A stretch of DNA of 64,000 nucleotides from Culex pipiens pallens. Taxonomy: Eukaryota > Arthropoda > Insecta > Diptera > Culicidae. The translations under genes were made by a program, and so were the position numbers. Below are positions 57,030 to 64,000 of this stretch, piece by piece (positions within the stretch are counted from its first letter, which is position 1; every line of letters begins with the position of its first letter). Below the pieces are notes generated by a model, which was not told the DNA's origin, ran no database searches, and worked only from the letters and a program-made list of their open reading frames with translations. The stretch lies in assembly GCF_016801865.2 (NCBI RefSeq), contig NC_068939.1, forward strand, positions 74,390,100-74,454,099. The letters are read 5' to 3'.

Positions 57030-58330
57030 TGACTCGACAAAATTTTGGCTATCATAGCTCGTGGAGATGATGAAAGCATGGCGTCAAATTACGTCGCTTT
57101 CATTCACCAGAGCGCGCTGGCTTATCACCCAATACCACACCCTTGCACACTTTTTCGCTATTTTCTGTTATTTTTGTCATTAAACCATAGAGCTACTGCA
57201 GCTGATAAGGGAGTCAAAAAAAAATCTACATGTTTTTTATTGAATTTTTCCACTCCTCGGACATCGTTACACATGTTTTTCTGATTGTGATTTTTGCGTG
57301 TGCGTTTTGTTTGTGTTTTTTTGATAAGGTTCGCAATTTAGAGGCCAGTTAGTCAAGGTGCTCCAAATTGACGAATCACGTGAGATTTTCATGCCATCTG
57401 GTGGACTTGTGCACGCTTTTTCAATCAAAATTACTTCAAATAGCTTCTAATCCTTAAAGAATTGATTCTGAATACTAAGGTAAACACTTCCAAGAATTGA
57501 GCAGAACCTTCAACCACAGATTCGGTACCCATCAGCAGTCGTGGTTAGCCCAGCAAGGTCAGTCTCGCATGATTACACGTCCGTTGAAATCCACCCAGCT
57601 GTGGGCAACCATGACAATGAGTTATTCATGAAAAGGGCAACCATCATCAGTGCGGTGTGTAGTAGTCACTCAGCACCACATGACATTTACCCTTTTTGCG
57701 CGGTTTTTTCCGCTCTTGGGTATGCTTTCTTCTTCTTTTCTAGACGTCAAGTGATTTATGCTACACTCTAAAAGAAAGATAATGATTTTTCGTTAAAACT
57801 TGTGATTTATAAAACTAAAATAAGAAAATAAGCTCATTTTTTAAATCCAATCCCAATCTATCTGAAATTTACCTAAAATTAGACTAAGTTCAAATAACAG
57901 TGTACGTTATTTTTTCAGCGCTTAGAAGTGGCGTCGTTGGACGGCCCCAACCTCGCGCTTGTAAACAAGTGATAATAATTGACCCGACGACGAAGTTACT
58001 AAGCTTCTACCAATTCTAAACACACTCAGTCTAGTCGTTGTGGTACAGCATATGTGCTCTTATTTCAAGCGCATAGGGGAAGTATCTAGTCTAGTCGGTT
58101 TGACTATTTACATTTGAGAGGAAGGAGGCTCGTCTATGATACGACGATGATTGCCTGTAATCGCCCGGTTGCCTCAAATTGGATGATTTACGATGAAGGG
58201 GCACTTTTGTCCACTCAGATGGATTATGAGTAGAAGTTCTTGGTTTAAGGGCAGGCAGTTTTCTTTTTGTCGTGCTTTGAATGGATTTGGGTTTGAGAAT
58301 GTTGTAAAATTATTGTAAACAAATAGGTCA
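57030..58330. other. Single-copy-looking block
   Basis: Balanced DNA at 57,030-57,760 and 57,920-58,280. Short frames look like nothing known. No gene is supported. Confidence 0.35.
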
Positions 58331-58999
58331 AAATTTAATTGTATAAAAAATAGCAATGTCTCAATGTTTTTCCCAAAATATGCAGTTAGCATTAGCGCAA
58401 TTCCAGCTCAAATCAGGTTTTTTCTGGTACTTTTGTACCCAACCCTCTCCGATTTCAATGAAACTTTGTAGACATGTTATCCTAGGCCTATATAAGCCAT
58501 TTTTGTGTATATGGAGCCAATTGTACTCGAAAATAACATTTGAGAAGGGCGTAAGTTATTTAAATATTTTTGTGTTTTGCAATTTAAAAATTACTGTAAC
58601 TCGAAGCCGTTGCATCGTATCAAAAAGTGGTCAAAGACAAACTTGTAGGAAATTGGACGGGCTTTCTGAAAAAAATAGACTGACATAAAAATATATGCCA
58701 CTTCCATGAGATTTTCTAATTTTTAAGTTTAAAAGTCAAAATTTCAGGTGATGTCACGATTTATTTTGGTTCAAAAGTTTTGAGGAAATAGCCTAAGATG
58801 TTACAAAAAGACTGACAAAAAATGCAGGATGGTATGTCTCTCCTAAAAAAATACAAAAATCATTTACTAAAACTGTTTTTTTGAAAAGTGGTCTAAACGT
58901 CAAAAAAAATTAAAACCGATAGTGGGAATCGATTCGCCAGACAATTTTACATAAAAGTCTCCATATTGACCATTGTCCAATCCTTGGGAAGATACAGCG

Positions 59000-59422
59000 G
59001 TTTAAAAAATAAAATGTCGAAAAAATAGGTTTTTTGGTGGTTTTTGGCATTTGCTTTATGCGGACTTGATTTTTCAGTTTCGTAAATATTTTTACCGGAA
59101 AGCTCGTCCAATTTCCCATAAGTTTGCATTTGACAGCTTTTCAATTGGATGTATGGGCAAACAGATATAAGCTTAAATACATTGCTCATAACTGAAAATA
59201 GAATATTTTTTTCAGTGTGGTAGAAACCTGAATAGTAAATAAGCTTACGCAAATATTAAAACGAGTCAAATTAAAAAGCTGTCAAAGGCAAACTTATGGG
59301 AAATTGGACGAGCTTTCCGGTAAAAATATTTACGAGACTGAAAAATCAAGTCTGTCATAGAGAAATTGCCAAAATTCACAAAAAAAATCTTTTTTTTCGA
59401 CATTTTAATTTTTTAAACCGCT
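59000..59422. mobile_element. Nested 423-bp foldback insertion
   Basis: GGTTTAAAAAATAAAATGTC and its inverted form bound the insert. Inner inverted words include 'aagctcgtccaatttcccat' and 'gacttgatttttcagt'. The opposite arm of the host element reads straight through as ATACAGCGCACAGTGG on the matching strand, so the empty site is visible. Confidence 0.75.
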
Positions 59423-60094
59423 GCACAGTGGGCGAAATGGAACCCAAAATCGGACTTAATTGAACGCGGCTGGTTCCCTGGTATGAAAAATAGTGTTTTA
59501 TATGTAAAAGAAAATCCGGGGAATCGATTGGTGATGGTTTCATCAATCGCACGAAATGGCAAAGGGTCAATTTTGCCCCAATTCCCCATTTTTTTAATTT
59601 TTTTCTTGAAAATCGGTCTGTATTTAGAGCGGAGGCTTTATGCGGCCATTTAAAATGCACTTTACTTATGTGAAAATGTCCCAGGAATCCAGTAAAAATA
59701 ACCACTTGCACCGCAAAAACCATCTAGGGTCCATTTAACCCCAGTTCTGCTATAAAAGCATTTTTGACCGTTTTCAAATGTTAGGTCAGATTTTAAAAAT
59801 CTGGAAATATTTTTATCGTAAAGATCAGACAATTTTACATCAAAATGACGATTTGCACTCGATTGTTTGACACATTTATGTTGATATATGGGCCACTTTT
59901 CACAAACGCTGAATAAACTGCCTTTTACATAATTTTTATTTTTATCAACAAAAATGTGTTAAATTATCAAGTGGAAATCGTCATTTTTATGTAAAATTGT
60001 CTAATCTTTACGATAAAAATATTTTCAAGTGCAAGTGCAAGTGGTTATTTTTACTGGATTCCTGGGACATTTTCACATAAGTAAAGTGCATTTT

Positions 60095-60356
60095 GGAGGT
60101 CTGCCTGTGAGGATCAATCGGACCGCGCACTGGATTCACAGTCCACAGGTCGCCGTTTCGAATCCCGAGGCAGACGCAAAAATTCTAAGTGTTAATATAG
60201 GTATTCGGTGCCCTCTCCCCGTGCCATACCTTCACACTTAGGAGACTCGGGAGGCGGAGTCTTGTCGTAAAAAGAACGATACACGCCTGTGGATCCGTTG
60301 ACGAAACCGCAAAGTTTAAGAGGGCCACATTATAAGGTGTTACGTCGTTTTTTTCC
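60095..60356 (+). mobile_element. tRNA-derived SINE
   Basis: The 5' part holds an A-box-like region (near 60,110-60,125) and a B box GTTTCGAATCC at 60155-60165, as in a tRNA. The 3' tail ends GGTGTTACGTCG followed by a T-run. A 12-bp target duplication AAAGTGCATTTT flanks it (60083-60094, 60357-60368). The other arm of the host foldback lacks the insert. Length of about 260 bases fits a SINE; the tail may be borrowed from a LINE. Confidence 0.8.
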
Positions 60357-61249
60357 AAAGTGCATTTTTGCATTTTTTGGCTCTAAATACAGACCGATTT
60401 TCAAGAAAAATGTAAAAAATGGGGAATTTGGGCAAAATGGACCCTTTGCCGTTTCGTGCGGTGGATGCAACCATCACCAATCGATTCCCCGGATTTTTTT
60501 ACATATAAAACACTATTTTTCATACCAGGTAACCAGCCGCGTTCAATTAAGTCCGATTTTGGGTTCCATTTCGCCCACTGTGCGCTGTATCTTCCCAAGG
60601 ATTGGACATAGGACAATGGTCAATATAGAGATTTTTATGAAAAATTGTCTGGCAAATCGATTCGCGCTATCGGTTTTTAAAATTTTTGACGTTTAGACCA
60701 CTTTTCAAAAAACATTTTTAATAAATGTTTTTTTGTATTTTTTTTGGAGAGACATACCATCCTGCATTTTTCGTCAGTCTTTTTGTAACATCTTAGCCTA
60801 TTTCCTCAAAAAATTCGTGACATCACCTTAAAATTTGACTTTTAAACTTAAAAATCAAAAAATCTCATAGAAGTGGCGTGTATTTTTATTTCAGTGTATT
60901 TTTTCAGAAAGCCCGTCCAATTTCCTACAAGTTTGTCTTTGACCACTTTTTGATACGATGCAACGGCTTCGAGATACAGTAATTTTTAAATTGCAAAATA
61001 CAAAAATATTTAAATAACTTACGCCCTTCTCAAATGTTATTTTCGAGTACAATTGGCTCCATATACACAAAAATGGCTTATATAGGCCTAGGATAACATG
61101 TCTACAAAGTTTCATTGAAATCGGAGAGGGTTGGGTACAAAAGTACCAGAAAAATTCCTGATTTGAGCTGGAATTGCTCATTAGTTGACATGCTTGTACC
61201 AAATATAGAAACATGCATTGCAATTTAATTCAATCAAAATAGATCTTAA

Positions 61250-61950
61250 ATAAAAAAAATAGAATCATGTTGATTGGTGAATGGCGAAGCTCATCTGATT
61301 CCAATTTAATTAACCCCTTCCAAAATCTCATCAACTTAAAATATCCCCTTCACTTTTTAGGCTGCAAACTCACTGTGCAGCTCCAAAAACGACTTCCACA
61401 GATCAATAGTAACCGCAAAATTTTCCATAAATACACAATAATAATCAGGAATATCTGGCCGACCGCCCACCAATCAAGTCCTCCACCAAGCGTGGGTGGG
61501 CTTTTCTGCTGCTGTTGCGACAATCCACAGACGACGACGACGAAACTCACGTGGCACTGCAGGTAAAATCCGTCCGGCTGGGTCACGTGGCCAGGACACA
61601 CCAGGCCGGGTTGGCAAAAGTTGTCAAAGGACACTTTTGTACCATGAAGAAGGGTGGGACAGAGAGAGACAGAAGAGAGTTTTGCGCCAATTTATTACAG
61701 CCCCGTTTTGAGTGAGTGGTGGGTGGTGGATTTTCCACCCACGCGTTGCTATGACGGCCCGGCACTCGGGAAAACTTTTTTTTTTGTGGTGGAATGTGTT
61801 TTTATCTGTTGGTCTTTTCTCTCTGAGCGGAAATGGATTTCGAATCAAAACAGAGAGAGACTGTTTGGATTTAGTGAGTGTTATGAAGCGTTATCTTTTG
61901 AACGAACTCGATATTTTTTTAATTTGAAATTTTTTGAACCATAATCGTTT
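61250..61950. other. Single-copy-looking block
   Basis: Balanced DNA with overlapping short frames on both strands, none recognisable. GGCACTGCAG|GTAAAATCC near 61,562 looks like a splice junction word but has no pyrimidine tract. Confidence 0.35.
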
Positions 61951-62876
61951 AAATTACACTGCTATTATAATATGTTGAGCAATGAATTAACGGTCAGTTT
62001 TTTTTAATCTCATATCTTGACTTAAATTTAATACATTAAACTTGAATTTGAATTTAAAATCTTTTTTAAAAAATCAAACTTTGTTTAAATTAATATTTTG
62101 TTAAATGTCAAACGATTGTTTCGGGGAAATCAGCTAATCAGAAAAATTACATATAAACATGAAAACCTAAAAAAAAAATTACCCTATTTCTGAGATGATT
62201 TTTTTTCAGTTACAAGTGATTTTATTTGAGTTAGCCAATCTGAATAAGTGTATTTCGGTGAAAATCGAATTACAAAATTGTAGGGTTAGTTACAAATTGT
62301 GATATTTTTGACCACAGATTAGGAAAATACGTAAACTTAAGGTTAAAAGGTAAGGTACAACCACCTTGAAATCACGACTAGAGTTTTTTAAGCAGTTTTA
62401 TAGATAACACAGTAATTTAAAAAGTTCTGTTTTTTGCAGACGATAAATAGGTTGATAGGAAGCAATCTGTTGAGTTAAGCATTTGATTTTAGTTGAAAAG
62501 AAGTTGGCTAAAAACTGGCGTCCCGTTTCACCTTAAGGAACATTTCTTATCTATGGAATCCTTTAAAATTTAAATGATATTTTTGTTATGTTTTTAGGCT
62601 CCTTTTTGTACAAATAAAACTGTTTTTAAAATTCCAATGAACAATACCGCATTTTAAATCTGTTTTTTCATTCAAATTTTAATGACATGGCTTTTAATTT
62701 CAATTTTTAAATTATTTTTTTTGCCCTATACTTTGGCCAGAGTTGTGATACATTACCTTCAAAAAAATAATTGTAATGAAATTTATTTAAAAAAATCATC
62801 ATATTTTAAAATCATCATATCTTCCAAAATTTAAATCATTAAATCGTCTAGTTATTAAATAATCAACTCTTCTAAT
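61950..62876. other. AT-rich stretch, no feature recognised
   Basis: AT-rich DNA without element ends or coding signal, leading into the 9-bp array. Confidence 0.45.
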
Positions 62877-63178
62877 CTTCAAAATCTTCAAAATCTGCCA
62901 AATCTTCAAAATCTTCAAAATCTTCAAAATCTTCAAAATCTTCAAAATCTTCAAAATCTGAAAAATCTTAAAAATCTTAAAAATCTTAAAAATCTTAAAA
63001 ATCTTAAAAATCTTCAAAAAACTTGAAAATCTTCAAAATCTTCAAAATCTTCAAAATCTTCAAAATCTTCAAAATCTTCAAAATCTTCAAAATCTTCAAA
63101 ATCTTCAAAATCTTCAAAATCTTCAAAATCTTCAAAATCTTCAAAATCTTCAAAATCTTCTAAATCTTCAAAATCTTC
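62877..63178 (+). repeat. 9-bp minisatellite (CTTCAAAAT)n
   Basis: About 33 copies of CTTCAAAAT, with a patch of CTTAAAAAT at 62,965-63,010. It differs from the following array by one base of the unit. Confidence 0.95.
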
Positions 63179-63407
63179 ACTGAGATCTTTTCTAACACGT
63201 ACTAAGCAAAATGATCATCAAAACGTTCATCGTTTGTGCAAAACGAGAGAGAATTGAGAGATAAATTTCCTTTTCCGGTCTCTTTTCGCTCAATTCTCTC
63301 CCATTTATTGTCGAATTCCTTCATTTTCTTGACATTCGCGTCATTCCTGTTTACATGCATCAGAGTTCATTGCTCGTTTGAAAACCTACCGATGAAATCG
63401 AGAATAA
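63179..63407. other. Unique insert between two 9-bp arrays
   Basis: About 230 bases of non-repetitive DNA. GAGAGAATTGAGAG at 63,248 pairs with CTCAATTCTCTC at 63,290, forming a hairpin. It may be a small inserted element or the original locus sequence. Confidence 0.45.
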
Positions 63408-64000
63408 AAATCTTCAAAATCTTTAAAATCTTTAAAATCTTTAAAATCTTTAAAATCTTTAAAATCTTTAAAATCTTTAAAATCTTTAAAATCTTTAAAA
63501 TCTTTAAAATCTTTAAAATCTTTAAAATCTTTAAAATCTTTAAAATCTTTAAAATCTTTAAAATCTTTAAAATCTTTAAAATCTTTAAAATCTTTAAAAT
63601 CTTTAAAATCTTTAAAATCTTTAAAATCTTTAAAATCTTTAAAATCTTTAAAATCTTTAAAATCTTTAAAATCTTTAAAATCTTTAAAATCTTTAAAATC
63701 TTTAAAATCTTTAAAATCTTTAAAATCTTTAAAATCTTTAAAATCTTTAAAATCTTTAAAATCTTTAAAATCTTTAAAATCTTTAAAATCTTTAAAATCT
63801 TTAAAATCTTTAAAATCTTTAAAATCTTTAAAATCTTTAAAATCTTTAAAATCTTTAAAATCTTTAAAATCTTTAAAATCTTTAAAATCTTTAAAATCTT
63901 TAAAATCTTTAAAATCTTTAAAATCTTTAAACTCTTTAAAATCTTTAAAATCTTTAAAATCTTTAAAATCTTTAAAATCTTTAAAATCTTTAAAATCTTT
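63408..64000 (+). repeat. 9-bp minisatellite (CTTTAAAAT)n, running off the window
   Basis: More than 65 almost perfect copies of CTTTAAAAT; a single visible variant (AACTCTTTA) lies near 63,930. The true length is unknown because the array continues past the window. Its homogeneity contrasts with the older array at 62877. Confidence 0.95.

Larger units (their letters stand above)
58397..61177. mobile_element. Large foldback element with two nested insertions
   Basis: Left end GCAATTCCAGCTCAAATCAG and right end ending GAGCTGGAATTGC are inverted. The arms share 'tacttttgtacccaaccctc', 'cctaggcctatataagcc', 'gggcgaaatggaaccc' and 'tggattcctgggacattttc', and turn around 59,850-59,950. The left arm is interrupted by a 423-bp foldback (59000-59422) and the right arm by a SINE (60095-60356). 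The junction word GCACAGTGGGC resembles the ends of the 49919 family. No coding frame. Confidence 0.85.

Noticed and set aside
61540..61570. CAG|GTAAAA as a third recursive splice site
   Set aside because: There is no pyrimidine tract before the CAG.
62799..63017. Lys-Ile-Phe/Leu repeat protein
   Set aside because: It is a translation of the 9-bp array.

Overview
The window reads as non-coding nuclear DNA of a mosquito, most likely Culex (inference). It is AT-rich, has no intact conserved protein gene, and is packed with short non-autonomous transposons, foldback elements, microsatellites and AT-rich minisatellites. Several dispersed families look like those I associate with culicid genomes, for example blocks carrying 'ggtgtcttcggcaaagttg', 'ccatccataaaccacgtgg' and 'cgtccctccgtcacgat'. 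Moderately GC-richer single-copy-looking blocks lie between the repeats, as expected for a very long intron or intergenic region of a regulated gene.

Two plus-strand sites, near 19,457 and 51,791, have a pyrimidine tract ending in CAG joined directly to GTAA. This is the form of a zero-length exon (recursive splice site) used to remove very long introns in insects. Together they are the best hint that the window lies inside a long intron of a plus-strand gene.

Layout. 1-4,700: AT-rich and unique blocks. 4,731-12,600: a palindromic MITE and two inverted copies of one transposon family; the first holds an LTR-like block with TATA/initiator and 28-bp repeats, the second an internal satellite of about 19 copies of a ~164-bp unit; a pogo-like MITE follows. 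12,700-20,100: unique blocks, microsatellites, 9-bp arrays, first recursive splice site. 20,169-27,060: two foldback elements of one family, a hAT-type MITE and a nested 142-bp MITE. 27,635-30,076: a head-to-head pair of 5'-truncated Penelope-like retroelements encoding a GIY-YIG endonuclease, each outer end carrying a degenerate hammerhead-like motif; one arm holds a 183-bp MITE whose empty site is kept in the other arm. 30,472-37,330: inverted repeats, 10-bp satellites and a 2.2-kb element inserted into the satellite. 37,480-40,140: unique blocks. 40,278-44,034: Harbinger-like MITE and two adjacent TA-flanked elements sharing one TA. 44,090-47,720: GC-rich block with weak exon or retroelement signals, then unique DNA. 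48,175-51,586: foldback family. 51,764-53,860: second recursive splice site and an enhancer-like block. 54,600-56,520: single-arm foldback copy and a TA MITE. 57,030-58,300: unique. 58,397-61,177: foldback element with two nested insertions, one a tRNA-derived SINE. 61,270-64,000: unique, AT-rich, then two 9-bp arrays running off the end.

The only recognisable protein sequence is the Penelope endonuclease. Other open frames are chance or repeat-driven. Coordinates of repeat ends were read by eye and may be off by a few bases.
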